64,000 bases of DNA, from assembly GCF_921293095.1 (NCBI RefSeq), contig NC_060251.1, positions 38,607,644 through 38,671,643 of the forward strand, given 5' to 3'. Shown piece by piece: positions 22,229 through 34,145 of the stretch (position 1 is its first letter; every line of letters starts with the position of its first letter). The stretch comes from Ischnura elegans. Lineage: Eukaryota > Arthropoda > Insecta > Odonata > Coenagrionidae. Under the pieces are notes generated by a model. It searched no databases, was not told where the DNA came from, and worked only from the letters and a program-made list of their open reading frames with translations. A program made the translations under genes and the position numbers.

Positions 22229-22984
22229 ATGCCTTTCGTGTGTGTATTGTCGGGATGTAATGGAAACTCCGGGACATATGGTTCAAGTTTTTAGCTCTCC
22301 AAAAGATCCTGAGTTGAAGAAGAAGTGCATTTGGGCGATAAGAAGAAAACATTTCACCCCTACGAAAAACTGTGAGGTATGTACTCTTTCTCGCTGTAAT
22401 TATTTGGATGTAATTTTAAGTCAGAAGTGGCTATTCAGTACTAAAAATGGTGATTCAAAATATTGTAGCAGCAATTCTTTTGAAAATTCTTGCATTTTAG
22501 TTGTCTTTTTTGTATTAATTCATTCGGTAAACGTGTGGTTAAAGGAGAAACTAGGAATAAGCTGCCAAGTGTATAGGATCGAATATTGCTTCTTAGCTTG
22601 CCCTATGGTGTATTACACGTCGGCTTTCATCATTTCAAATTATCTTATGCTATAGTTTAAAACAATAAAAATATCAGGCATACAAATATTTACTATATTT
22701 ACGTGCCTAGTAATTTGATTTCTCATGCAGAAATACCAAAAATTGGAAATGATTTGACCTAATAAGTTACATGGTATTTTATTATTTATTAATTTTAGGT
22801 GTGTGAGCTTCACATTGCACCATTGTGATATCAGAAAGTAATCTGTGGCCTTGGACGAGAAGACGAGGAGAAAATTCTTGCTGAATGGAAGGTGCCCAGA
22901 TTGGAGGAAGGTACCATTGCTTCACTGTTACCTGTCGCCAAGAAGACAGACATTGTGGCAGAAGTGACATATTTGTGGATGTGG
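22229..22984 (+). pseudogene. THAP-type zinc-finger gene remnant, two exons
   Basis: Exon 1 starts ATG at 22229 with MPFVCVLSGCNGNSGTYG. After a one-base shift it continues VFSSPKDPELKKKCIWAIRR and FTPTKNCE to a donor gtatgt at about 22377. The acceptor attttag (about 22797) opens VCELHIAPL, an in-frame TGA, then KVICGLGREDEEKILAEWK and VPRLEEGTIASLLP. The C-x4-C, central tryptophan and C-x2-H pattern plus the family's PxxFTPTKN spacing identify a THAP DNA-binding domain. One frameshift and one stop disable it. THAP domains pair with P-element transposases and, in THAP12-like proteins, with hAT-derived domains, so it may be this element's own DNA-binding module. Confidence 0.7.
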
Positions 22985-23769
22985 ATTTGATTTGTGCAAG
23001 TTGGTGCAGTGATAGTGGACGTTCATCGGAGAAAGTATTGACGATAGTTTGTATGTATCGACCAGTCCTCTTTTAAATAATTTTCTATTCGAAAGAGAAT
23101 AAGAGTAATTGTTTCGCTAAATTAGATGTGGGATAGAAGAGAAAATTGGAAATATTATTGTGGTTGACAATAGAAAATACATAATATATGTATTGTATTT
23201 CTGTGGGTTTTTTCTTTCCTGCCTCTTTAAAATTTCTTGCGGTGGTGACTTCATGCAAAGTAAGTATAAAATCGGAGGTGTGATCTAAGAGATAACATGT
23301 TTTATTTTACAAGTGTTTATGCTGGTGATTTGGCAGGACTTTCATATTTTTAATAGGTTGATACATTTACTGCAGTTACCTAGGGACTTTTACTCATACC
23401 AAATAATTTTTCAAATACTTTAGCGCCTGATATGGGTAAGTTTTAGTAGCTGAGACTGAACTATACGTTAATTTTTGCTTGCATTTTGATGAATTCGATC
23501 ATACTAATAGCAGATGTGTCAGCAATCCTGTTTCATCGGCAATTTTTATTTAAAAATCTTATTTCGTCAGGCTTTAGGGTAAGCTTTTTAATGCTCGTGG
23601 GCTATGTGATGTCTTATTTAGTGTCAAAATTAATAAGAATTTACTCTCATTAACATCTCAAGGTTTCCAAGTAAGTACGAGCCACTTAACAATGCTGGAT
23701 GCTGGTGGTGCGTGAATTAGCCGTGAGAATCTCATTTTTCGCAGAGTTATTTAAGTGGCCGAGTAAGTT

Positions 23770-23918
23770 TTGTAAGTTCTCAATGGGTAAATAATACTAT
23801 ATCATGAATTCTAATTACCATGAAAAACTCACAACCGACAAAAACTTTGTCGGTCGTGAGTCTTTCATGGTAATTAGAATTCATGATATGGTGTTATTTA
23901 CCTATTGAGAACTTACAA
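23770..23918. repeat. 149-bp near-perfect hairpin
   Basis: The left arm, from ttgtaagttctcaatggg to ctcacaaccgacaaa, and the right arm are inverted copies of about 73 bp with only a few mismatches, separated by about 3 bases. It lies inside the hAT-type element. It could be a tiny foldback MITE or a palindromic replication product. It has no coding content. Confidence 0.85.
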
Positions 23919-24610
23919 TTCATTCGTATCAAGGTTCTCGCTACGGTCGGTAGTTATCGATTGTGTTGCGTTCGATACATTTTTCGATCGTGCGAGTTAC
24001 GATATAACTAATTTCGACCTAATCGATTGAGATTAGCCTGAGTGCCGTGTTCCTGCGCGCTATGTATCCAATCGTACGTGCTTAGTAGCGGACATTCACA
24101 TGCTGCGTACGCGCTTCGTCGACAGGCCGCGAATGGTATGTATCCATTGACGAAAAGCGACGGAGCGGCACAGTATCCCCTTAGTCAATGGGTACTATGT
24201 ACATACGAATTAGATACGGAGGGTTCTGTGCCGTCTGGGAAAGCTTTGAATTATGATGGTTTGATTATAAATATGTATAAAAAATGATTGCCCCTTATCA
24301 ATTCTTTTACCACTTCAAACTTACTTAATTATTGTAATATAAACTCGGAATTAGAACTATTCCCTCAAAAAAAATATTTTGTCTAATTTTACAATTTTCT
24401 ATAAGTTTATTTGTTCCTATTGAGGAGAGCTCATTCCTTGGAATTGGACAATGTAGCAGGAATAGCAGCGCCACAAATCACCGATGACTTTAAAGAGTGA
24501 TTCACCTCGGTGATCGCAATCACAGTTAAGAATCACCGTTACTGATGAGTAGCAGTCACAGGTCACTCGGTGATCCGAAAATCACAGTTCCGCTCATCAC
24601 TACCTAGCAC

Positions 24611-25214
24611 CCACAGTGTTGCCGTTTTTCCCAACACCGCGTAGCAGACGACACAATTTGTTGTCTGTTCGGCCCGCGCGCGCTCTTCTCCATACGCGCG
24701 GGTCTTTAAACTGGCATCGCAGTTGGACCGCTGGCCGCCCGTCGCCCAAGTTACTCCGCCGTGGTCAGCCGCGGAAGTAAAGTGGCGATCTTCCTTAAGA
24801 CTGCCCTCAGAGAGGACCAATCTCTTCGCTGCAGTCCTGCGGCATGCCTGTAAACTTCCAATTTATCTCCCTCTCCTCTCAACATTCATGCTCCACAAAC
24901 ACATAAAAGAAAACAAAGAAAACACATTAACACACATCACACACGTAACGTAAGTGGCTATCTGGCCTCAATGCTCCCCCCTTTTGGGACACGCGAGACG
25001 ATACCGAAGAACAAAAGAAACAAGTGTAATGATTAATTACATAATGAAAGTAAAGTGGATTGAAGTCCCAAAAAGAACATACATATTCATAGTTTCAATT
25101 AATAAATATATATATATATATTTACATTAACTTCTCCCACCTGCTCTTCGACCTCCAACCTTCCCGGACGCACTTTACGCATTACAAATCCCCCCCTTAC
25201 TTAACAAAAAAAAA
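24611..25214. other. Gypsy 3' untranslated segment
   Basis: Lies between the pol stop and the hAT-type insertion. It includes an (AT)n run near 25107-25121. No envelope-like reading frame is seen. Confidence 0.6.
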
Positions 25215-28200
25215 TTATGTGTTAGGGCTCAGGTATGGCTTCAAATCTTTCACATGCCATTTTCCAATACTTCGACGTTGATCTGTCTCCAATTCATACA
25301 CATTGCGAGAGATTGATCGTAAAATGCGATAGGGTCCCACAAACTTAGGCGACAATTTAGACGAAAAGTTTTGTGCGGCTGAAGACAAAACGAAGTTTCG
25401 CTTCAGTACTAAATCACCAGGGAAATATTCGCGATCTCTACGGCGTAAATTATAATATTTACCCTGCCGACAGTAGGCCTCCGTTAGATTACACTGCACC
25501 AAATCGTGCAACTCCTTTAAATTCCTTAAACGCCCAACCCACTCTTTAACTGGACGTACTACAACAGCATCCGTTACTTCTCGGGTACTCCTTTCCGACC
25601 TGCAAATGTGCAATTCTCGCCCAAAATTTAATAATGCGGGGGAATATCCTGTGGAAGAATGAACCGCCGAATTCATTGCATAACAAAAATCATTCAAATG
25701 TATATCCCACTTCTTGTGATTTTCTTTAACAAAAGACGATATCATCGTTTTTAAAACTCTATTAACCCGCTCAACGGGGTTGGCTTGCGGGTGATATGGG
25801 GGAGTAAATGATAATAAAATGCCATGATCTTCCGCCAGCTGCGACATAATACGATTAACATATTGCGGACCATTGTCCGAAACTAAAAATTTGGGTGCTC
25901 CCCAACGCAAAATCACTAACTCTCGAAACGCAGCCTTGACTGTTTCAGCCGTAGCATGCCTAACTGCCCTTAACTCCACCCACTTAGTAAATAAATCCTG
26001 AAAAACGATAATATACTGATTTCCCTTTGACGAACGAACTAAAGGCCCCATAATATCTGTAGCTACCACTAGCCAAGGTTCCTGAACCTCTCTGGTTCCC
26101 ATCTTACCCGCGGGTCTTCGTTGTTCCACCTTGCATCTTTGACATATGTCACACCTACGGACATAACGAGCAACATCCAACACCAACCCGGGCCAGTAAT
26201 AAAGTTGTTTAATCCGTGAACAAGTCTTTTCTACCCCTTGATGACCTGCTTGCGTTGTATCGTGATTTTCTTTCAATACTCCTCCGACTCTCTCTTTTGG
26301 AATACACAATTTCCACGGACAACTACTTCCCTCTAACAAATGATCTATAGCCTGTGCACGGTGGACATATAACTCCCCGTTTTCAATTTTCCAGTCGGGA
26401 TAATTGGCTGGATTATTCTGCACTTGCCTAAAACGCTTATTATACCATGGGTCCGCACTAAGTGACTCCACAGCCCCTGAATTAACTAAATCGATACACT
26501 CCGGTATGCGCGATAACGCATCCGGTACCACATGCTCAGATCCTTTTCTATGTCGGACCTCAAAGTCATACCCCTGAAGAGATAATGACCAGCGCGCAAG
26601 ACGGCCATTGGGATTATTCAACTTATGTAGCCACCTTAAGCTACTATGATCCGTTATAACCACAAAATGATAGCCTTCCAGATACACACGAAATTTTTCT
26701 ATGCTCCATAGAACGCTTAAACATTCTTTCTCTGTCACCGAATATTTCTGCTCTTGCGCTGACAATGAGCGACTCGCGTATGCGATAACCCGCTCGGCTC
26801 CATCTAAAAATTGGGTTAACACAGCCCCTAAACCAACAGAGCTGGCATCTGTTTGCAAATAAAAGGTTTCTTTAAAGTCTGGACTCGCCAAAACAGGCGT
26901 GGTAGTCAGGTACTCTTTTATTTTCTCAAATGAACGCTGCTGTTCCTGACCCCACCTCCACTTCACTCCCTTCTTCAGTAATTGACGCAATGGCGCGATT
27001 ATCGAAGAAAAGTTACCCACAAAGCGCCGATACCATGAAGCCATTCCTAAAAATCTGCGCAACTGTTTTATATTTCGCGGGACGGGATAATTTACCACCG
27101 GACCCACCTTTTCCGGATCAACGGACAAACCATGTTCATTGATGATGAAGCCTAAATATCTAATTTGTGGACAGCACCATTCGCATTTGTCCCTATTTAT
27201 CTGCAATCCCGCGCTCCTCAATTTCTGAAAAACTTCGCTTAACAACCTAAGGTGATGTTCGAAAGTTTCCGTGACTAATATTATGTCATCTAAATATGCA
27301 AAACAATGGGGTTCCATCTCCGGACCTATTAGTCTGTCTAATAATCTTTGAAAGGTTGCCGGTGCACCCGTAAGACCAAAAGGCATCCGTTTAAATTGGA
27401 ACAACCCTCTTCCCGGAACGGTAAACGCTGTAATCTCTTTACTTGCCTCATCCAAGGGAATTTGAAAGTAAGCCTGATGCAAATCAATTTTCGTGAGATA
27501 TTTCGCACTTCGCAATTTATCTAGAATAGCTGACATATAAGGTAAGGGATAGGCATCTTTTTTTGAAACCGCATTCACTTTTCTAAAACCAAGGCAAAAA
27601 CGATACTTCCCGTCTCCCTTGCGTACTACTACTACGGGACTAGACCAAGAACTTTGCGAAGGCTCAATAATGTCTTCCCTCAACAATCGGTCAACCTCCT
27701 GATTTATTACTTCCTGCATTCGGGGATTAACGGGATAATACCTTTGCTTTATCGGAATATTAGTGCCAACATCAATATGATGTGATACCAAATTAGTGCA
27801 ACCCGAAATTGGATCAAACGACTTGAATTCCTTATCCAAAAATTGTTTTAACATTTCCTTTTCCCATTCATTCAATGCAAATACCCCCTGAATTCGCTCC
27901 GTCATTTTACTCTCCCTTTCAAAGGTATAACGCACGCCAGGATCTGAACTAAAACTCCACGCGTTATCTCTCGTATCTATCAGAAGAGCAAATCGCGTAA
28001 GAAAATCCTTGCCAGCTATGCACGGCACCGATAAACATGGCAAAATATAGACTTTCATCACCTTCGTCTTTCCTTTTAAATTAATAGCCAAGTCCACTGA
28101 CCCTAGAACACTCGCTGTAGTGCCATTCGCTACCGTTACCTTCGTATCATGCACCAAGTTGATTGATAACCCCAAATTTTTCACTAGGCTCAAACCTCCA

Positions 28201-28439
28201 AGACCCAAATACGTTTTTCCGGAACCCGTATCTACCAAGGCCCTTAACCTATTGGATCCAATAACTAAATCCAGATACCATCTACCATCACTCGAAACAG
28301 ACGAATTGGAAAATTGACGAGCCTTGCGAAAGTCGGTATTAATTATTTTTTTTCTTTGTGATGACGCGAAGGGACACCACGGGTTGGAGCTCCTAATTCC
28401 CTTCCTATCGAAACTCCTTTCCCGTTTCCCGACTGACAA
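25215..28439 (-). CDS. pol: Gypsy pol polyprotein (protease, RT, RNase H, integrase), intact
   Basis: 1074 uninterrupted codons. Aspartic protease LVDTGSG is near residue 70. Reverse transcriptase runs from about residue 230 to 420, with KIDLHQAYFQIPL, FGLTGAPATFQ and the catalytic YLDD near 380. RNase H starts at TDASS near 533 and includes VTEKECLSVLW and DALSRIPE. Integrase has the zinc-binding H-H-CDIC motif near 760 and the DDE core (VATDIMG near 787, VSDNGPQ near 853, the glutamate of NPVERVNR near 888). The order RT-RNase H-integrase defines Ty3/Gypsy. The ATG at the start of the frame need not be used: pol overlaps the end of gag and is probably reached by -1 frameshifting. The enzymes copy element RNA to DNA and insert it. 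Confidence 0.96.
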   Translation of the reverse strand: MSVGKRERSFDRKGIRSSNPWCPFASSQRKKIINTDFRKARQFSNSSVSSDGRWYLDLVIGSNRLRALVDTGSGKTYLGLGGLSLVKNLGLSINLVHDTKVTVANGTTASVLGSVDLAINLKGKTKVMKVYILPCLSVPCIAGKDFLTRFALLIDTRDNAWSFSSDPGVRYTFERESKMTERIQGVFALNEWEKEMLKQFLDKEFKSFDPISGCTNLVSHHIDVGTNIPIKQRYYPVNPRMQEVINQEVDRLLREDIIEPSQSSWSSPVVVVRKGDGKYRFCLGFRKVNAVSKKDAYPLPYMSAILDKLRSAKYLTKIDLHQAYFQIPLDEASKEITAFTVPGRGLFQFKRMPFGLTGAPATFQRLLDRLIGPEMEPHCFAYLDDIILVTETFEHHLRLLSEVFQKLRSAGLQINRDKCEWCCPQIRYLGFIINEHGLSVDPEKVGPVVNYPVPRNIKQLRRFLGMASWYRRFVGNFSSIIAPLRQLLKKGVKWRWGQEQQRSFEKIKEYLTTTPVLASPDFKETFYLQTDASSVGLGAVLTQFLDGAERVIAYASRSLSAQEQKYSVTEKECLSVLWSIEKFRVYLEGYHFVVITDHSSLRWLHKLNNPNGRLARWSLSLQGYDFEVRHRKGSEHVVPDALSRIPECIDLVNSGAVESLSADPWYNKRFRQVQNNPANYPDWKIENGELYVHRAQAIDHLLEGSSCPWKLCIPKERVGGVLKENHDTTQAGHQGVEKTCSRIKQLYYWPGLVLDVARYVRRCDICQRCKVEQRRPAGKMGTREVQEPWLVVATDIMGPLVRSSKGNQYIIVFQDLFTKWVELRAVRHATAETVKAAFRELVILRWGAPKFLVSDNGPQYVNRIMSQLAEDHGILLSFTPPYHPQANPVERVNRVLKTMISSFVKENHKKWDIHLNDFCYAMNSAVHSSTGYSPALLNFGRELHICRSERSTREVTDAVVVRPVKEWVGRLRNLKELHDLVQCNLTEAYCRQGKYYNLRRRDREYFPGDLVLKRNFVLSSAAQNFSSKLSPKFVGPYRILRSISRNVYELETDQRRSIGKWHVKDLKPYLSPNT
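28346..28352 (-). promoter_or_regulatory. Putative -1 ribosomal frameshift site A AAA AAA
   Basis: The gag frame ends GAA AAA AAA TAA. The heptamer A AAA AAA is correctly phased for -1 slippage and sits directly before the gag stop at 28343-28345. Slipping back one base enters the open pol frame (KKIINTDF). This is the expected arrangement for Gypsy gag-pol expression. A downstream RNA structure was not assessed. Confidence 0.7.
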
Positions 28440-28931
28440 TCTCTACAAGAAGCTTTCGTCACGTCGCGACGACCGCAACCAAAACAGAAACGATTGAGAG
28501 GTAAAGAACACCGAGAAAATCTATGACCAACTCGACCGTAGTTCCAACATAGCAGCCGGTTAGACTCTAATGTGGCCGAAGACGTCGAGCCTCCCAACCC
28601 CTCCGTGGAGTTAGCCCTCACTAGCGATCGCTGCCTGGTCAAATCCTGATTCACGGCCGGACTTGCCCTATTCAAAGCGACTGCCTCAATAGCATGGTTA
28701 TCATGCTTACTCTGAAAGGTTTTCTCGACCTCTCGCACCGACGAAGCACTTTTTCTCACAGTGGGAGGTTTATAAGCGGCCTCCGGAACCACAGACTGAG
28801 AAGCATTCGGTGGGGAACGAAAAGTGCTTTTCAACTCCTGAATGTATTCATATTCCTTCCCCAAACAAGATAGCTCCTCTAGTGTATTGAAGTCACCCCG
28901 CCTTATGAATAGCTTATACTCGGGTGTCATA

Positions 28932-29884
<953 letters not shown>

Positions 29885-30680
29885 TATTACGATACGCCCA
29901 CCTCAACTGCTCCGCCTCGCTGGGCGTGTGCTCCAACCTATTTAACAGTGTACAAAGCCCTGTCAAATAATCTGCTAATGCTTCACTTGGCCCCTGAGTC
30001 CTTTCCCTTATCTCGCGTTCTAACTGCTCTTGGAAATCATAATCGGTAAACCGATCTTTCAACGCGAACTCAAATTCGGACCAGGAAGTGAATTTGGATC
30101 TATTCAAACGAAACCAATAAAGAGCCGTATCTTTCAAAAGTTCTGGTAAACCCCTCAATAACTGATCCTGCGATACTCCATAACCTTCCCGCAATTCTTG
30201 CACTCTGATAAGAAAGTTTCCAACACTATCCCCTTTTACCCCAGAAAACTTCACATTCCAGCGCCTAACAATATCCATAACGTGTCGGTTCTGACTCACG
30301 ATTTCATTTGAGGGACTATTTGCTCCATACGATCTTACTTCACCCTCAGTCTCACCCAACTCTCCCCTCACATGAGCAATAAGACAAGCCCTCAATTCTG
30401 GCACATTTCCGGTTGTAACTAAATTCCTTTCCAACAATTCCGCTACTAACCCACTTTTACGCAGGTGATATACCCAACTAACTTGAGGAATTGGGCCTAC
30501 TTGGGCCGACGCACACCCTTCTAAATCAATCAACTCCTCAACGCCACCCTCCGACATTACGCCAACAATTCGTAGCACGCAGAAATATAACAACTCCAAA
30601 CGACGAAACAATAGCAAAGCTCCACTCTACAAAAAAAAAATCAAATTCGAGACCCTCGGGCCCCTAAGGACCCCTGAGGC

Positions 30681-30698
30681 TCCACACGTTGGGCGCCA
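30681..30698 (-). other. Gypsy primer-binding site
   Basis: Two bases inside the 5' LTR, the minus strand reads TGGCGCCCAACGTGTGG. It matches the first 14 bases of the primer site complementary to the 3' end of tRNA-Lys1,2 as known in retroelements. Later bases differ. Confidence 0.75.
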
Positions 30699-30700
30699 TA

Positions 30701-31038
30701 TGTAACGCCATAATGTAACCCTCTTACAACTACCAATGCTAAATCTCAGAACCCAAAAGACGAGGGTAGTACCGCGTTGCATAAATTTGCTCGCGACTAG
30801 CTAACAGTGGAGAAATCGTTTAATTAAAACTAAAAGAACCACGAGGATTCGTCCGGACAACCTCACGCAAGGGATCAATAAACCAAAAGAAAAGAGAATC
30901 ACTTCTATAAAACAAATCGTACCACAACTTGGGCATTTATTTAACAATTGCACCTTTTGAGTTTTCTACAAAATGACAGTTCCATTAAACAAAATAAGAT
31001 TTTCCCTGATCCACACTAACGACTCCAATCCACTGACA
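30701..31038 (-). repeat. 5' LTR of the Gypsy element
   Basis: The 338-bp partner of the copy at 20789. In minus orientation it reads TGTCAGTGG...GTTACA. It should hold the element promoter; no TATA box position is claimed. Confidence 0.95.
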
Positions 31039-31691
31039 TATCCTCTTTGGGATTTTGGGAGACTTCTATTTTCACCCACTCATCATTGCACTTCCTCATT
31101 ACTTAGGCTCGTTTCATGCCTATATGGTTCCATGTGGCAAACTGCATTTTTTATTCTGCATTTTCAGTGGTTGTCAAAAACTATTTAATATTTCCATATG
31201 TAAATGGTTAATATCATGTTTATAGTGACTATGACTGGGTTGTTAACTTAAAGTGTTAATTCTTATTATTTATTTAAAAATACAGTGATGGCTTGAAAGG
31301 AATTATGCGCTAAAATACCATGCTGGTCAGCATTTTAATTCCATATTCTTATACGTATTTCAATAGCCATGGCTGTCGAATAACTATCCATTGTGACTGA
31401 GACAAATTAAAAATATGATGCAGTAGTATAAAATTTCGTTTGATCAAAACATGATTGTTCATTTATAATAATGTTTTGATTGATCAAAGTATTGTGGCTT
31501 ATTTGTCATTAGAATGTGAGAAAGTGATGTTTATCAAAAGTCCTCAATTGTATTTTTTTTAGGTGTTTACTGCCATTTACCTAATGTGGATGTGAATATC
31601 CTTTCAAACTCAATAGTGATAGTCACAATTGAAGAAATTTCAATTTATTACTTACTATAACTTACTGTGTGGATGGTGGAATGGCACTTCA
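31039..31691. other. No gene recognised
   Basis: AT-rich intergenic sequence; nothing supported. Confidence 0.45.
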
Positions 31692-32330
31692 TAATAGGCT
31701 GGTTTCCTATTATTTTTTTATTGCCTAAATCGAAAGATTATTACTCCTGGAGTACGTATTTCATGCTTTTAGATTTTTAAATGACGATATCTTTTGTTTT
31801 GAAAACGCAACGGCTAAGTATGAATGCTGGGAAAACTCTGTGTACTGTCGTTCTGGTTCCGGCTGCTGCAAGTGGGGTGACCTTGGTACGAGGCTTTGAG
31901 CACTGATATGACGCAGGATGCTAGCAGGTAGCAGCTAGTACCCTGCTAGCTGGTAGCACTTGGCGTAATCAAGGATTATTAATATCTTATCAAACGAGGA
32001 AAACTTTCCGACCTTAGCCAGTTTTAATAAGTGATTATTAAGACATGTTTCCCTGAGCTCTGTGCTTCATGCATGCAGTGGTAATCTCAGACGATGTAAA
32101 GCTCCTATCTACTCGTATAGAAACTAGGTCCCTGTGACATCACGTGGAGTGGCATCGCATGGGCGCCAATCTGGCCTTTTTCAAATGAGGATAAAAATTG
32201 ACCATTGTCATTCGTCTAAACCGGTATTTCTAAAACAAAATAATTTGTATATTATGAATACACTAATGGTGGATAACGAATCGCAATCAATGCCTTTTGT
32301 TTTCTTTGATGAAGGAAACTACCCTATTGG
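31692..32330 (+). repeat. CAATAGGGTGGT-ended element, copy 2 (639 bp)
   Basis: Same orientation and order of blocks as the copies at 10087 and 55586. The right end is accctattgg. The conserved frame near the right end begins at an ATG at 32255 and reads [20 protein letters not shown] short segment after the ttaaatgacgat block is missing compared with copy 1. Confidence 0.8.
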
Positions 32331-33984
32331 TGATAACATTCAAAGGGATGAATGAATACTAATTTTTTATTTGGTTGTAAGGGATGGATGCTGGGATAAA
32401 TTAATCAGTCAAATGCTGAACAAGATGTTCATATCATACTGCCTCTGGTTTATTGTAAATACTTCACAACAATCCATGATATAAATTACAGATGATGTGT
32501 TGTGTAGCTGGATTGCTCCCATGATTCTGGATACACCACAGCCTCTCAGCCTTCAGTTGCTTGTTTTTTAACAATATTATTCACATTTTTAAGTTTTTCC
32601 TACTAAGGATGTGCAAAGAAGATCCTCTGTCGACAAGTTTTAGGTACATTTTCTATGTATTCAGAACCATTGTACATAGTTAGTTCCTTTGTAAGTGGTT
32701 TGTTCAATATTCAAGGCTCTTCATTGGATGAGAGTATTAAATAAGAGCTTTTGTGCAGACTTATGTCCAAACTTAAATTTAAGTAATAACTGGCTATATT
32801 GATGGTTTAAAATAATATATTGATGCAAAAAAGTCAACTAGTGATAAATGCTTTGCAATATTTTTATTTAGGTACCACTTGTTGCCTGTCATTAGGCAGA
32901 GTATGTACCTAGTGAGTCATTTGTCTGAACATAGTCACTTTTTTCATATGGAATTCGCCTGTATAGTGAAGTTATCACCAAAGAACTGTGAAAGTAGTTT
33001 TTTATGGTGCAGTTTAGTCTTTCATGCATCACATATACATAAAGAAGTCGAACTATCACATGTAATTGTGCTTGCATTTAGACAAATCTCATTCTTTTTA
33101 ATATCGTAATGTATTAATAATGCAGTTAAGAGTAAATGGAAGGATACTTGTTAACACTGAACTTTGAATAAAAAGACTGAAATTAATTAATGTATATATG
33201 TACGTATTTATGTGAAAATTTCAGGGAAGGTGATTGGCTAAAGAATTCAGCTTACAGATTATTGCTCCAAATATTTCACTAGATATGTGTTTGAAATGCG
33301 ATATGGGTTCTTTCAAATACAAGTTCTCACAATTTGCATATGAAAAAATTGTAGAAAATACCTTAATTGAGCTTGATATGATTGCATACTTGATATATAG
33401 TAAAGATAAAGCTCCACCCTCACCTATCTCCAGCTGGCAGTAGAAGATAAAAATAATATTGCATCACCTGCCGTACACCTTAGAATGTCATTTTGCTCTT
33501 TTGCTACTCTGTGATTTTGCTTTTCTGTCTTCTATGGGTGAATATATCATTCCTCTTAGTTTAGACTGGGTAATATACCTTTGAGACGATCTCTTGAGCT
33601 AAACTCAATGTTCCTCAAAGAATTCTTTCATTTTCAATATTTAACAAGTGGCTAATTTTTCTTGACATTATCCACACAGCGTTTAAAGATTCATCTCTCA
33701 GAGATCACTTGGGGATGTTAAGCCTGCTGGATCAAATGTCAATAGCTGGTAGGAGATGTACCACCACCAAAAAGGGTGCCTACCAATTTTTTTCCTTATT
33801 ATTTTATTTTACTAGCTAAATACCATGAGCAGTCTTGTCTTCTCTCGACCTTGAATGCCACAATGATACCTGGTGCGAAGATGATGGCAATTATAATATT
33901 TGGAATATAATCCTTAAACTGCCATTATGGCAATTAACATAGTGTTATTTGTACTTTAAGGCTTTCTCAATTGTGGTTTCTGTT
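32331..33984. other. 3' flank of the lipase gene; no other gene recognised
   Basis: Downstream of the lipase stop on the minus strand. It should contain the 3' UTR. No motif-bearing frame is found. Confidence 0.4.
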
Positions 33985-34145
33985 TCACTGATGGCCACTT
34001 TGCAGAAAATTGAAGGTGTTCCTCGCTGTGAAGAAGTATGGAGCATTTCTTGTTGGGCAGTGAAATGTGCTCAGCAGATTATGCTCCAGTGGCGTCGACT
34101 TGTTTCCAATTGGCTCCAGCATGTTGTTCCAGAGTGCGTTAGCCA
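33985..34145 (-). CDS. PLB1: PLB1-like terminal exon
   Basis: The acceptor ctttcag leads into [18 protein letters not shown], then [17 protein letters not shown] and the stop TGA at 33985-33987. This is the family's C-terminal ALWNNM and CP-x4-PY-x-T segment. I see no long hydrophobic tail after it, unlike membrane-anchored vertebrate PLB1. Confidence 0.94.

Larger units (their letters stand above)
21443..24602. mobile_element. hAT-type DNA transposon carrying a broken THAP-domain gene
   Basis: A 3,160-bp insertion inside the Gypsy 3' untranslated part. The 12-bp terminal inverted repeats TAGTGATGAGCG are perfect, and the 8-bp duplication cctagcac is perfect (21435-21442 and 24603-24610). 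Both subterminal regions carry clustered gtgatt / aatcac motifs (about 21460-21680 and 24470-24600), as in hAT transposase-binding regions. The interior contains a degenerate THAP domain and a 149-bp hairpin. I find no hAT catalytic or dimerisation region, so this copy looks internally deleted. Confidence 0.9.

Noticed and set aside
21127-25214. Envelope gene downstream of pol
   Set aside because: After discounting the hAT-type insertion only about 0.9 kb remains and it has no long frame.
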